Translations under genes and position numbers: made by a program
In this document: positions 8,423 to 17,103 of the stretch, one piece after another
Position numbering within the stretch: position 1 is the first letter of the stretch
Layout of the letters: the number at the start of each line of letters is the position of its first letter
NCBI GenBank assembly: GCA_027622275.1
Contig: JAQBZB010000006.1
Coordinates: forward strand, 26,172 to 90,171
Source: Planctomycetota bacterium
Lineage (GTDB): Bacteria; Planctomycetota; Planctomycetia; Pirellulales; Pirellulaceae
Direction: 5' to 3'
DNA: 64,000 bases
Notes under the pieces: generated by a model
Database searches by the model: none
Told to the model about the DNA's origin: nothing
What the model saw: the letters and a program-made list of their open reading frames with translations, nothing else

Positions 8423-9169
8423 CTACGCCACCAAACGGAAAGCCGACTGCCGTTCCCTCACGCCATCGACAAACTCTTCGAAGATGCGGACGTCGAGTGC
8501 CGAAGCGGACGCGGCTTCGGGATGGAACTGAGTACCAAGAGCGAGCCAATCCTCCGTGACGCTCTCGATGGCCTCAACGACACCATCCGGGCAACGAGCC
8601 GTCACCGCAAACCCTGGGGCGACCTCATCGACCGCCATGTGATGCATGCTGTTCACGCGAATCTCGCCGTCACCGTAGACTCGTTCCATCAAACTTCCTG
8701 GAACAACGTCGAGGCTGTGGCGGTGGGCCGGATCTTGCAAATCCTTGTGCGGAATCGCCGCCGGCAGATCTTCCGAGATGTGCAGGAACAGATTGCCGCC
8801 TTGCGAGACATTCAGCAACTGCATACCAACGCCGATGCCGAGCACTGGCATGCGGCGATCCGCAATCAGGCGAATCAGCTTGCGATCGAAAGTTTCGCGG
8901 CGTGGCTCCAAGTGACGAACGGTCGGGTGCAGCATGAACCCGTCGCGTCGAGGATCAAGGTCTTGGCCGCCGATCATTACGAAGCCGTCGAGCCGATCGA
9001 GGATCGGTTCGATGTCCGATTCTTCTTCGAGTGGTGGAAGAATGATGGGAATGCCGCCGACCGCAGTGATGCAGTCGTAGTAGCCGGCACACACATAGGA
9101 GAAGGCGGGTGCGTCCTTCTGGGCGTTGCGGAAATCAGCGTTAAGACCGATAAGTGGCTTCGACTGCAT
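8423..9169 (-). CDS. Class I glutamine-amidotransferase-like (peptidase C26 family) protein without catalytic Cys
   Basis: 248 residues with the fold of gamma-glutamyl-GABA hydrolase / PuuD proteins: PLIGLNADFR, GGIPIILPP, DGFVMIGGQDLDP, INSxHH-like VNSMHHMAVDEVAPG and GTQFHPE. In the nucleophile elbow, where the family has GICRG, the sequence reads GIGVG. The catalytic Cys is Gly113 (codon 8831-8833) and the next Arg is Val114. The His216 and Glu218 equivalents remain in FHPE. Family chemistry therefore predicts no amidase activity by the usual mechanism. The start at 9169 follows an AGGGAGG ribosome site; an upstream ATG at 9211 is less likely. It may be a binding or regulatory pseudoenzyme. 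Confidence 0.85.
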   Translation of the reverse strand: MQSKPLIGLNADFRNAQKDAPAFSYVCAGYYDCITAVGGIPIILPPLEEESDIEPILDRLDGFVMIGGQDLDPRRDGFMLHPTVRHLEPRRETFDRKLIRLIADRRMPVLGIGVGMQLLNVSQGGNLFLHISEDLPAAIPHKDLQDPAHRHSLDVVPGSLMERVYGDGEIRVNSMHHMAVDEVAPGFAVTARCPDGVVEAIESVTEDWLALGTQFHPEAASASALDVRIFEEFVDGVRERQSAFRLVA

Positions 9170-9514
9170 GAGGTGAACCTCCCTGATTCGAGTTGAGTGA
9201 CTCCATGACACTTACGTTAGCGGCAGAGTTGTCGTTAACGTGGTCGCAGAGTTTACGTTTCCTTCAAAGCTTGGCAACCATCAAACCGCATCTTGCGGCA
9301 TCCAAGACGCAAGCCACTACATGGTGTGCAAGCACTACCCTTTGCTAGCACGCGAGTTGCGCGTCAGCGCGTTTTCAGCCCTTCGTCTTACAGGTCGTTC
9401 TGTCGTTCTGTCGCACCGTTGCGAGTGCTTTACGATGCGTCCCAAGCCCACTATTCTTTAGTGACAAGGCAATCCCGCTGCCGGCTCTCCACGGTTGAAT
9501 TCCAGGCTTCGATT
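9170..9514. other. Divergent intergenic region without a gene
   Basis: This 345 bp region lies between the amidotransferase-like gene (minus) and the ketosynthase-like gene (plus), so it should hold both promoters. A short GTCGTTCT tandem repeat occurs near 9402-9418. No gene, RNA or strong promoter is recognised. Confidence 0.5.
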
Positions 9515-10633
9515 ATGCAGTACCGAAATGTTTGCATCGAGTCGTTTGGCTACACGTTACCCAGCGAAATCGTTACTTCCGACGACATCGAGCAGCAACT
9601 CCAACCGCTCTACCAGCGGTTGCGTTTGCCCGAAGGTCGGTTGGAGTTGATGACCGGCATCCGCGAACGCCGCTTCTGGGAGCCGAACACGCTGCCCAGC
9701 GACAAGAGCGTCGAGAGCGGCCAGAAAGCAATCGCTCACGCGGGGATCGATCCTCGCCACATCGGGGCTTTGATTCACGGTTCGGTCTGCCGCGATCATC
9801 TCGAACCGGCGACCGCGTGCCGCGTGCATCATCACCTTGGTCTGGCAAGCAACTGCGTTATCTACGATGTTTCGAACGCTTGCCTCGGCCTCCTGAACGG
9901 CATGATCCAAGTCGCCAACATGATCGAGCTGGGCCAAATCCGTGCTGGGTTGGTCGTTGGCACCGAGAGTGGACGACAATTGGTCGAGACGACGATCGAT
10001 ACGCTGAATCGCGACGAGACTCTCACGCGCAGCCAGCTCAAAATGGCGGTGGCTTCCTTGACGATCGGTTCCGGGAGTTGTGCGATCTTGTTAACCGATC
10101 GCGAACTAAGTCAAACAGACAACCGCTTACGAGTCGCAACGGCTCGAACGAACACGAAGCATCACGAGTTGTGCCATAGCGGCCAAGACGAAGCAGGTTC
10201 AGGCATGCAGCCGCTCATGCAAACGGACTCCGAGCAATTGATGCGCGAGGGGATCGCGACAGGCGTCGACACGTTCACGCGCTTCATGAACGAAACGGAA
10301 TGGACGCCGGACGACATCGACAAGACATTCTGCCACCAGGTCGGGTCCGCTCATCGAAAGCTCATGCTCGACTCACTTGGTTTGCGGCACGACCGCGACT
10401 TTGCGACGCTCGACTGGCTCGGTAACACCGGCTCGGTGGCCTTGCCGATCACGATGGCGATCGGGTTGGAAGAGGGCCACATCGAAAGTGGCGACAAGGT
10501 CGGCATGCTCGGCATCGGTTCCGGCATCAACTGTCTGATGCTTGGTGCGACGTGGCAACAAATGCTGGTCAATGGCAAGCCAAGTCAACGAGCTGCATCC
10601 CACGCGACTGCGCCTTCGCCGCTTGTGGTTTAG
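9515..10633 (+). CDS. Beta-ketoacyl-ACP synthase III-like thiolase-fold enzyme (FabH/OleA-like)
   Basis: 372 residues. The thiolase-fold catalytic triad is intact: Cys123 in VSNACLGLLNGM, His274 in KTFCHQVGSAH and Asn304 in LGNTGSVA. The GIRERRFWEP segment near residue 50 and the overall length are close to OleA and planctomycete KAS III paralogues rather than the shorter housekeeping FabH (about 320 residues). It would condense acyl-CoA or acyl-ACP thioesters, either with malonyl-ACP or head-to-head. No oleB, oleC or oleD gene is visible nearby, so a long-chain olefin role is not supported here. The ATG at 9515 matches family N-termini; the upstream reading frame to 9293 does not. Confidence 0.85.
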   Translation: MQYRNVCIESFGYTLPSEIVTSDDIEQQLQPLYQRLRLPEGRLELMTGIRERRFWEPNTLPSDKSVESGQKAIAHAGIDPRHIGALIHGSVCRDHLEPATACRVHHHLGLASNCVIYDVSNACLGLLNGMIQVANMIELGQIRAGLVVGTESGRQLVETTIDTLNRDETLTRSQLKMAVASLTIGSGSCAILLTDRELSQTDNRLRVATARTNTKHHELCHSGQDEAGSGMQPLMQTDSEQLMREGIATGVDTFTRFMNETEWTPDDIDKTFCHQVGSAHRKLMLDSLGLRHDRDFATLDWLGNTGSVALPITMAIGLEEGHIESGDKVGMLGIGSGINCLMLGATWQQMLVNGKPSQRAASHATAPSPLVV

Positions 10634-10670
10634 TCGCCGCACGCGTCTCCCGGAGTTCGGACGCCACCCT

Positions 10671-12125
10671 ATGGCCGAGAGAACAACACATCGGAGACGA
10701 GTCACGTTTCGAGTCCTCGCCGTCTCGCTATCGTTGTTGCCTTTCGTCGGCTTCGAGTTCGGTTTGCGCCTGGCGGGCGTTGGCGAGGTTCGTGAAGCAG
10801 ACGTTCCCGCCATCGGCTTTCAGGCTACGTATCCGCTCTTCGAACTGGATGAGGCAGGCGAGCATTTCAAGATCGCCGAATCGCGGCAAGCCTACTTCTC
10901 TCCCGACTCATTCGCCGCCCAGAAGTCATCCAACGAATTCCGCATCTTTTGCCTGGGCGGTTCCACGGTCCAAGGTCGTCCCTACAGCATCGAGACCTCG
11001 TTTACGACGTGGCTCGAATTGAGCCTGAACGCCGCGGACCCGAGTCGCAAGTGGGACGTCGTCAATTGCGGCGGTGTTTCGTATGCGAGTTATCGCCTGG
11101 TCCCAATCCTGAACGAACTCCTGGCGTACGAGCCAGACTTGTTGGTGATCTACACGGGACACAACGAATTCCTGGAGGCGAGAACGTTCGCAAACCTTTC
11201 GCCGGTGAGTCCTTTGTCTCAGGTGAGAACTTTCAATCTGCTCCGCTCCGCATGGTCAAGCGAGTCGCGTTTGGAAGGATCGGGACAACCTCGCGAGATC
11301 CTGGCTGCTGAGGTCGACGCGCTGCTGGACTATCGCGGCGGACTCGCCGATTACCACCGCGACGATGCTGGACATCAAGTCACAGTGCGCCAGTACGCGG
11401 ATAATTTGAAGCAGATGATCGACCTTGCACATTCGGCGAACGTGCCGGTCGCCCTGATGAACCCGGCTTCCAACTTGAAGGACACGCCGCCGTTCAAGAT
11501 CGAGCCGCGTTCCGACTTGACGGTCAGCGAGGCTGCCGAATTCGAGACCCTGCTCCAGCAATCGCGAGCGGCCAGCGGTGTCGACGACAGAGTCGAGTTG
11601 CTCGAACAGGCCGTCACCATCGACGGTCGGCACTCCGGCGCGAGGTTCTTGCTCGGCCACGCCTACCTCGCCCAACACCGGCCTGCCGAGGCACGCGAAC
11701 AATTCATTCGAGCAAAGGATGAAGACGTCTGCCCCTTGCGCATGATCGAACCGCTCCACGACTCGCTTCGCCGCGTGGCCGAGTCTTCGGCCACGCCGCT
11801 GATAGACGTTCGCCACAACTTCGAATCGCGGGCCGCTGACGGGATACCGGGCGACAGCTTCTTCTTGGATCACATCCATCCTTCGATTAATAACCACCAA
11901 GTGATTGCCCAGTTACTAGTCGACCAGTTCGTCGCCGCAGGTTTCTGCCACCCGCAAGCCAATTGGGAAGCGATCCGGGACGAGCGTTATCGCCGACACC
12001 TCGCCACTTTGGACACGCCATACTACGCCAAGGGCAAACAACGTCTCGAAGGCCTAACCCGCTGGACCCAGGGCCGCGCGAACAAACTCCGCGACGGCAC
12101 TTCACTTCCGCCTGGACTTGATTGA
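10671..12125 (+). CDS. Membrane-anchored SGNH/GDSL-hydrolase-like protein
   Basis: 484 residues. A hydrophobic anchor is at about 12-36 (FRVLAVSLSLLPFVGFEFGL). SGNH blocks are recognisable: GGSTVQG near residue 98 (block I Ser), an NCGGVSYASY region, YTGHNEF near 160 (block III, with His-Asn-Glu), and DHIHPS near 400 (block V Asp-x-x-His). Between blocks III and V is a helical, TPR-like stretch (ARFLLGHAYLAQHRPAEARE). Similar proteins in Planctomycetes are annotated as SGNH/GDSL hydrolases or AlgX/DltD-like acyl-modifying enzymes; the substrate is unknown. The ATG at 10671 fits an N-terminal anchor. An earlier ATG at 10572 would overlap the upstream gene by 62 bp. Confidence 0.75.
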   Translation: MAERTTHRRRVTFRVLAVSLSLLPFVGFEFGLRLAGVGEVREADVPAIGFQATYPLFELDEAGEHFKIAESRQAYFSPDSFAAQKSSNEFRIFCLGGSTVQGRPYSIETSFTTWLELSLNAADPSRKWDVVNCGGVSYASYRLVPILNELLAYEPDLLVIYTGHNEFLEARTFANLSPVSPLSQVRTFNLLRSAWSSESRLEGSGQPREILAAEVDALLDYRGGLADYHRDDAGHQVTVRQYADNLKQMIDLAHSANVPVALMNPASNLKDTPPFKIEPRSDLTVSEAAEFETLLQQSRAASGVDDRVELLEQAVTIDGRHSGARFLLGHAYLAQHRPAEAREQFIRAKDEDVCPLRMIEPLHDSLRRVAESSATPLIDVRHNFESRAADGIPGDSFFLDHIHPSINNHQVIAQLLVDQFVAAGFCHPQANWEAIRDERYRRHLATLDTPYYAKGKQRLEGLTRWTQGRANKLRDGTSLPPGLD

Positions 12126-12205
12126 GGTAGGCAGTCGGCTATTGAAGGGCTCTCGTACAAAAGCGTCAACGCCGTCCGCGGGCAGTATAGATTTGTTCCA
12201 AGGAT

Positions 12206-12214
12206 TGGTATAAT
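12206..12214 (+). promoter_or_regulatory. Candidate extended -10 promoter
   Basis: A perfect TATAAT at 12209-12214 is preceded by TGG, giving a TGnTATAAT extended -10 element. No good -35 box lies at 16-18 bp, which is usual for extended -10 promoters. It is about 75 bp upstream of the lipoprotein gene's first in-frame ATG. Planctomycete promoter consensus is poorly known, so this is tentative. Confidence 0.35.
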
Positions 12215-12288
12215 CACTCCTTTCCGATGTGAGAATGCGGTGTCTTCTCTCTTCCTTGCACTCAAGAGAAATCGTGAGTTGATTCGCC

Positions 12289-14661
12289 ATGCGTCCGTGC
12301 CACGAAATTCAATCTGACTACTTCGTTCGTTCCACATACTTGCCTGCTCCCGCAACGAAGGATAAGTGGAACCGACACGTTTCAAGCCATCCTAGTTGCC
12401 TGGCAATTCCAGGCAGCATCGCCCATGAATTGAACGAGCGCGCATGGACCTGCGTTGGCATCTTGCTAGCTGCTGGGATGATGATCATGTTGGCAGGTTG
12501 CTCCAAGAAAGCTGCCCAGGCTCCACCCGTGGTCGAGGAAGCTGTGGTAGTTGCCGCTCCGGTTGTCGAGGAAAGGCCTCCCGCGCCGAAACCGATCCAG
12601 CTGTCTTCGCCCGCCCCTGTCGTGCTTGATCCGGGTGGGCAAGCGAAGATCGAGTTGCGCATCGAGCGAAACGGCAACGAAGGGCCGGCCGAATTCAGTG
12701 TGGTTGGAGCGGCCGCCGGGATCACCACAAAAATTGATCCGATCCCCGCCGCAGCCTCCGCCGGCCAACTGGAGATTCTGGCGGCAGAGACGCTCGGCGA
12801 TGACACGCTCGAGACAACCCTGCAAATTACCGCCAAGATCGGTGAGCAAGTCACAACTCAGCCGATGGTCGTCACCGTGAAGAAGCTGAACATGCCTACG
12901 TTTTTGACACCCGCACCGATTCTGCTGCAGCCGGGAGCCAAAGCGAACATCGTCGTGCAAGTTGAACGCAACGGCTATGAAGGCCCGTTGGCTCTTCGCC
13001 TGGAAGGTCTGCCAGCGAAGGTAACTGGAAAGGTCGAGCCGCTCGCCGAAGGACAGTCTCAAGCCAACGTGGAGATTGCTGCGGCAAGCGATGCTGGAGA
13101 TGTCAACCAAAAAGCATCCTTGGCGGTCACCCATTTCGGCCGCACGATCTCGACGGAAATCACGCTGCAAATCGACCGGAGTCCGTTTGTCGTCAAGGCC
13201 TTTCAGGTTGTGAAGGTCAAGCCGGGAGAGACGGTTCGCGTGACGATTCCGATTGAGCGTCGCAGCTATCAAGGTGTGATCCGTTTGGAAGCCACGAACT
13301 TGGCAGAAGGGGTCACGTCTCCCGCCATCGACGTGCCCGCGAATCAACCCCAAGGCATCCTTGAGGTTTCCGCGACCGCGAGTGCCGCGGAACAAGTTCG
13401 TACCGCGACGGTGGTTGCGAGCGCCGGCGCGCTGAAACGGACAGAGCCGTTGGTCGTCCGCGTCTCGCGGGGCGAAGGAAGTTTCCTGGCATGGGAAGTC
13501 GGTTCCAACAAAGAACTGTTCCCGCAACTCCGCCGCGGATCGTTCGGCGGACGAATGACGTCGGCTGGGAAGAAGGCGCTACTGGCAGCCTACGGCGGCA
13601 CGGAGGAATCTGAAGCGGGAGTGTTGGCAGGCTTGCGATGGCTCGCCGCCCACCAGCAAGCCGACGGCCGCTGGTCGCTCAAGAACTACGCCAAGGACAT
13701 CTCAGGCTGCGATTGCCACCTGGAGTTTGAAAGCGAAGTCGTCGATTATGACACAGCCGGGACCGCCTTTGGTGTTCTGCCGTTCTTGGGCGCGGGCATC
13801 ACGCACAACAGCGCACCGGACAGCCCGCCGGAGTTGGCAAAATATCAAAAGACCGTGGAAAGAGGGTTGGCCTATTTGATGCAGAATCAGGTTACCGCCC
13901 GCGATCCCAAGACGATCGGCAACTTGGGCGGAAACCTTTACTCCCATGCCATGGCAACGATGGCTTTGTGCGAAGCGTATGGCATGTCGGGGGACGACCG
14001 ATTGCGACTCCCGGCACAGTTGGCGGTCAAGTACTTGCTTGAGTCTCAGCACGCGGCAGCAGGTGGCTGGCGTTATGGTCCCAACCAGGCCGGCGACCTA
14101 TCGGCGACGTCGTGGATGTTCCTTGCGATGCGCGATGCCCAGATGGCGGGACTAACCATCGAGCAGACGCCGCTGAAACGAGCCGAACGGTTTATCGACT
14201 CGTGCGCCGCGGGGCCGGACGAAGCGAAGCTCTCACGTTACGCTTATCAGCCGGATGCAGAGGCCAAACTTTCGCTGACGGCAGCCGGCTTGCTAACACG
14301 CGAGTATCTCGGTTGGAAAAGGGACAACCCGCATCTGCGGGTGGGAGCCGCGTATCTGATGCAAAACCAGCCGCCTGAATCGGCGACACAGCTTGGCCAG
14401 ATCTACTACTATTACTACGCGACGCAGGTTCTGCATCACTTGGAAGGGAGCGAGTTCGATCTGTGGAACCACCGGATGCGCGAACATCTGCTGCGGACAC
14501 AGGAAAAGGAAGGACATCAGGCAGGCAGTTGGAGTCCCGTTGGAGCTGACTGGGGAAAGCAGGGCGGCCGGCTTTACGCCACGTCGCTGGCGCTGAGCAC
14601 GCTCGAGGTTTACTACCGGCACTTCCCGATGTATCGCCCGGTGTCCAAGCCGACACCCTAA
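12289..14661 (+). CDS. Exported lipoprotein with three Ig-like repeats and a prenyltransferase/squalene-cyclase-like alpha-toroid
   Basis: Up to 790 residues. A lipobox (MIMLAGC, Cys near residue 67) follows a hydrophobic stretch, so the mature protein starts there. The real start may be a later in-frame TTG at 12432 (LNERAWTC), which would leave a normal-length signal. Three tandem beta-rich repeats follow (about residues 100-390), each beginning like PVVLDPGGQAKIELRIERNG, PILLQPGAKANIVVQVERNG and VVKVKPGETVRVTIPIERR. The C-terminal 340 residues contain prenyltransferase and squalene-oxidase repeat motifs (GLRWLAAHQQADGRW, YLLESQHAAAGGWRY). No DxDD cyclase or zinc motif is clear, so this is probably a surface protein rather than a terpene enzyme. 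Confidence 0.8.
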   Translation: MRPCHEIQSDYFVRSTYLPAPATKDKWNRHVSSHPSCLAIPGSIAHELNERAWTCVGILLAAGMMIMLAGCSKKAAQAPPVVEEAVVVAAPVVEERPPAPKPIQLSSPAPVVLDPGGQAKIELRIERNGNEGPAEFSVVGAAAGITTKIDPIPAAASAGQLEILAAETLGDDTLETTLQITAKIGEQVTTQPMVVTVKKLNMPTFLTPAPILLQPGAKANIVVQVERNGYEGPLALRLEGLPAKVTGKVEPLAEGQSQANVEIAAASDAGDVNQKASLAVTHFGRTISTEITLQIDRSPFVVKAFQVVKVKPGETVRVTIPIERRSYQGVIRLEATNLAEGVTSPAIDVPANQPQGILEVSATASAAEQVRTATVVASAGALKRTEPLVVRVSRGEGSFLAWEVGSNKELFPQLRRGSFGGRMTSAGKKALLAAYGGTEESEAGVLAGLRWLAAHQQADGRWSLKNYAKDISGCDCHLEFESEVVDYDTAGTAFGVLPFLGAGITHNSAPDSPPELAKYQKTVERGLAYLMQNQVTARDPKTIGNLGGNLYSHAMATMALCEAYGMSGDDRLRLPAQLAVKYLLESQHAAAGGWRYGPNQAGDLSATSWMFLAMRDAQMAGLTIEQTPLKRAERFIDSCAAGPDEAKLSRYAYQPDAEAKLSLTAAGLLTREYLGWKRDNPHLRVGAAYLMQNQPPESATQLGQIYYYYYATQVLHHLEGSEFDLWNHRMREHLLRTQEKEGHQAGSWSPVGADWGKQGGRLYATSLALSTLEVYYRHFPMYRPVSKPTP

Positions 14662-14752
14662 GTCCACCGCGTCTAATAGCGCGAAACCTTCGCCCGCATG
14701 AAACCAAACGCCAAATGCTGTCATGCAGGAAAGCCGATTCGGTCGCACCCAG

Positions 14753-16015
14753 CTATCGGATGGCAACGGGACCAGCACCGACATCCTCAAACGGCGAACC
14801 GATGTTACCGCCGTCGTCTCTGCCATTGCGGCCCACCGAATAGATGATCCAGCCCTGCGGAGTTTTCTTTGTCAACAGTAGCGTGCCGGTGTAAGGATCG
14901 GTTGTAAATCTCTTGTCGAGGCCAAGTTGCTCGATATCGAAGCCAGCGTCACCGAGATCCAGTGCCGTGCGTTGCAACTCACACACGACGTACAGACATC
15001 GCACGTGAGCGCGGACGCGATCCATCGCTTCGCGACTCGCATGCAACGCGGGATAAACGGCGCGAACCATCGCGCCAGAGGAAGCTACCCTCGTGCTTTG
15101 CGCCGCTAACTCACTTGCAATCGAGTACTTCGGTGCCGCACCCATCGTCACTTCCGCGGCCATCATGTCCAGATAATCGCTCTCCCAGTTCTTGAAGAAC
15201 CACAACGGCAGTCTTCCCAGCGGCAACTCTCCGAAACTCGCGATGCCTAGCACGCGTTCCGACTTGAGGCATTGAACGAAGCCCTGCATGTCGTCGTTTC
15301 TAGCGAGTTCATCTTTTAACAGCATGCTGCTTTCGGCCGAGACAGGGCCGTCGATCAAGATCTGATTGATCCTGTCCAACGCTGCACCGCGCACGCCCAG
15401 CGACATCAGGTAGCCAACCATGAAGGGTTCGTGTTCAAGCTGCCGACCGAACTGCAAGGCGAGCACGCTCGTTCGCAGCGCTTCGTCGCGTTTGCCCTCG
15501 AACAGCAACAAATCGGCTTGCAGGGTCAACACGCGTGCGGCCGCTCGAGATGGCCCCGCTTGCTGGATCAGTGCGTCGAGCACGGCTAGTCGCGGGGCCG
15601 TAAAGTCATGCATCGGATCGTACCCGCCGCCGGTGGCTGCGCGTTCGAGTTGCGGGACGACTTCTGGATAGGATTCAAGCGTGGCGCGCACCATGGCCGC
15701 ACCCTCTCCATTCAGCTTGCCCGCCTCGCGGTAGGGGCCTTCGTCATTTAAGACTTCCTTCAATTCGTTGTTGATCGCCAAGACTTGCCGCTCGACGCGC
15801 TGCAGGTACGTGACCGCGTTCTGATCGGCTGGAATTGGCTCGCGCGTCAGTTCCGGTAGCGTCACAGGATCACCCGCCGTTCGAATCGCATTGAGCCGTT
15901 GCTCAAGCCGTCCGCTCGCTCGCCAACTGACGATCGCGACCGTACTTAAAAGCACCGCGATAACGACCATCAGACCTATGGCGGTCCGTTTCAGAATCTT
16001 CCAGAGTCTTCTCAT
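14753..16015 (-). CDS. Single-TM anchored protein of unknown function in ECF sigma operon
   Basis: 420 residues with a basic N-terminus and a strong TM helix at about 12-32 (AIGLMVVIAVLLSTVAIVSW). The rest is helical and extracytoplasmic, resembling proteins common in Planctomycetes downstream of ECF sigma/anti-sigma pairs (QADLLLFEGKRDEALRTSVL, TGTLLLTKKTPQGWIIYSVG). No catalytic motif is recognised. Its ATG lies inside the upstream anti-sigma-like reading frame, which runs 113 bp further in a different frame. Operon order is sigma factor, anti-sigma-like protein, then this gene. It could sense an envelope condition for the pair; this is inference from position. Confidence 0.7.
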   Translation of the reverse strand: MRRLWKILKRTAIGLMVVIAVLLSTVAIVSWRASGRLEQRLNAIRTAGDPVTLPELTREPIPADQNAVTYLQRVERQVLAINNELKEVLNDEGPYREAGKLNGEGAAMVRATLESYPEVVPQLERAATGGGYDPMHDFTAPRLAVLDALIQQAGPSRAAARVLTLQADLLLFEGKRDEALRTSVLALQFGRQLEHEPFMVGYLMSLGVRGAALDRINQILIDGPVSAESSMLLKDELARNDDMQGFVQCLKSERVLGIASFGELPLGRLPLWFFKNWESDYLDMMAAEVTMGAAPKYSIASELAAQSTRVASSGAMVRAVYPALHASREAMDRVRAHVRCLYVVCELQRTALDLGDAGFDIEQLGLDKRFTTDPYTGTLLLTKKTPQGWIIYSVGRNGRDDGGNIGSPFEDVGAGPVAIR

Positions 16016-16463
16016 TCAACCAATCTCCACCGTGAAGAGCCCATTCGTTTAAACGCAGTTGGACCTGTAGCATTTGTTCGTTTCTCGTCGCTGGTGCGGA
16101 ATTCGCGCGGGACATCGCGAGCAACTGCCGCTGAATGCTCCGCGCGGTCTTGTCGTCGGTCACCACCTCGATGATCTCCCCGCATTGGACGATTCCCTGG
16201 GGCATTGCATCCGGCCCCAAGATGCGAGCTAAACGCCTTTCGCCAGAGCGGATGATCACGATGTTCAACACAGCACTCGCGACTAGCAATACCGCGGCAG
16301 CCAAGGCAATCCGACGCTCCCATCGTGGTCGTTGTGTGGCCGCCAATTCGCCGTAGACCGCCGCGAGTACCGACTGCCGCAACTCAGCGGGAGCGGGCCG
16401 TGGCGTCAAGGATCGGAGGTGTTGCTCGACAGCATCGGGGAAATCAGATTGCTCGCCGTTCAC
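15903..16463 (-). CDS. Anti-sigma-factor-like membrane protein
   Basis: 186 residues. The first about 50 residues are hydrophilic (DAVEQHLRSLTPRPAPAELR), followed by one TM helix at about 50-70 (IALAAAVLLVASAVLNIVII) and a helical periplasmic part. Topology and position directly after an ECF sigma gene (4-bp ATGA overlap) suggest an anti-sigma factor, but no HxxxCxxC zinc motif is present. After GGDWLNE the sequence turns hydrophilic and low quality where it overlaps the next gene by 113 bp. Another frame would stop at 16012 in a typical ATGA overlap, so a late frameshift is possible. Confidence 0.65.
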   Translation of the reverse strand: MNGEQSDFPDAVEQHLRSLTPRPAPAELRQSVLAAVYGELAATQRPRWERRIALAAAVLLVASAVLNIVIIRSGERRLARILGPDAMPQGIVQCGEIIEVVTDDKTARSIQRQLLAMSRANSAPATRNEQMLQVQLRLNEWALHGGDWLNEKTLEDSETDRHRSDGRYRGAFKYGRDRQLASERTA

Positions 16464-16990
16464 AGTCGCTCCCTCACGAAGATTTCACGTAACTTGGTGA
16501 TCGCCCGACGATAACGCGTCGCCACGGTTCCTGGGGGCAAACCGGTGACATCCGCCACTTCGGCGAACGTCAAGCCGGCGTAGATCTTCAATTCGATCAC
16601 TTCAGACAGTTCGTCGTCCAAGCGATCGAGCGCAATCGCCAGTGTTTCGGCTCTTTCCACCGCGTCGGCGTCATCGCAAGTTGCTTCCTCGAAAAGTAAA
16701 TCGGCACGTCCCGCGCAGGTTGATCGCTCGCGGGCCGTGCGGCTCAGCCAACGCGCCGCTTCGTTCCGAGCCACGACAAATGTGTAGGCGATCGGATCGG
16801 CAACCTGTGCAAGCTTCGATCGTGACCGCGCCACACGCAGAAAAGTCTCTTGCAGCACATCCGCAGCGTCCTCGCGAGAACCCAGCCGTAAGCACAAGTA
16901 GTGATGGAGCCGATCCGCGCAGGCGTCGTACAGTTCGTCAAACGCAGCGGGTTCACCCGAACTCAATCGCCTCGCCAGACCGTCCATCAT
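16460..16990 (-). CDS. ECF sigma factor
   Basis: 176 residues. Region 2 is FDELYDACADRLHHYLCLRL, EDAADVLQETFLRVAR and PIAYTFVVARNEAARWL. Region 4 is LDDELSEVIELKIYAGLTFA, followed by EVADVTGLPPGTVATRYRRA. The ATG at 16990 follows GGAGA. It is third in the window by position, and its operon (sigma, anti-sigma-like, anchored protein) is self-contained. Target promoters cannot be predicted from the sequence given. Confidence 0.9.
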   Translation of the reverse strand: MMDGLARRLSSGEPAAFDELYDACADRLHHYLCLRLGSREDAADVLQETFLRVARSRSKLAQVADPIAYTFVVARNEAARWLSRTARERSTCAGRADLLFEEATCDDADAVERAETLAIALDRLDDELSEVIELKIYAGLTFAEVADVTGLPPGTVATRYRRAITKLREIFVRERL

Positions 16991-17103
16991 GTCTCCGTTG
17001 ATTCGATCAACAGTAAAGACCCAAGAAGCAACCGGAATTATTGCCGAAAATCAGAAAAACTCGAATCGGAGAGTCGAGGTACTTTGGCTGCGGCCCTGCC
17101 GCG

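Noticed and set aside
14161..14826. Short minus-strand ORFs overlapping the lipoprotein end
   Set aside because: Antisense shadows without motif; codon third-position pattern belongs to the plus-strand gene.
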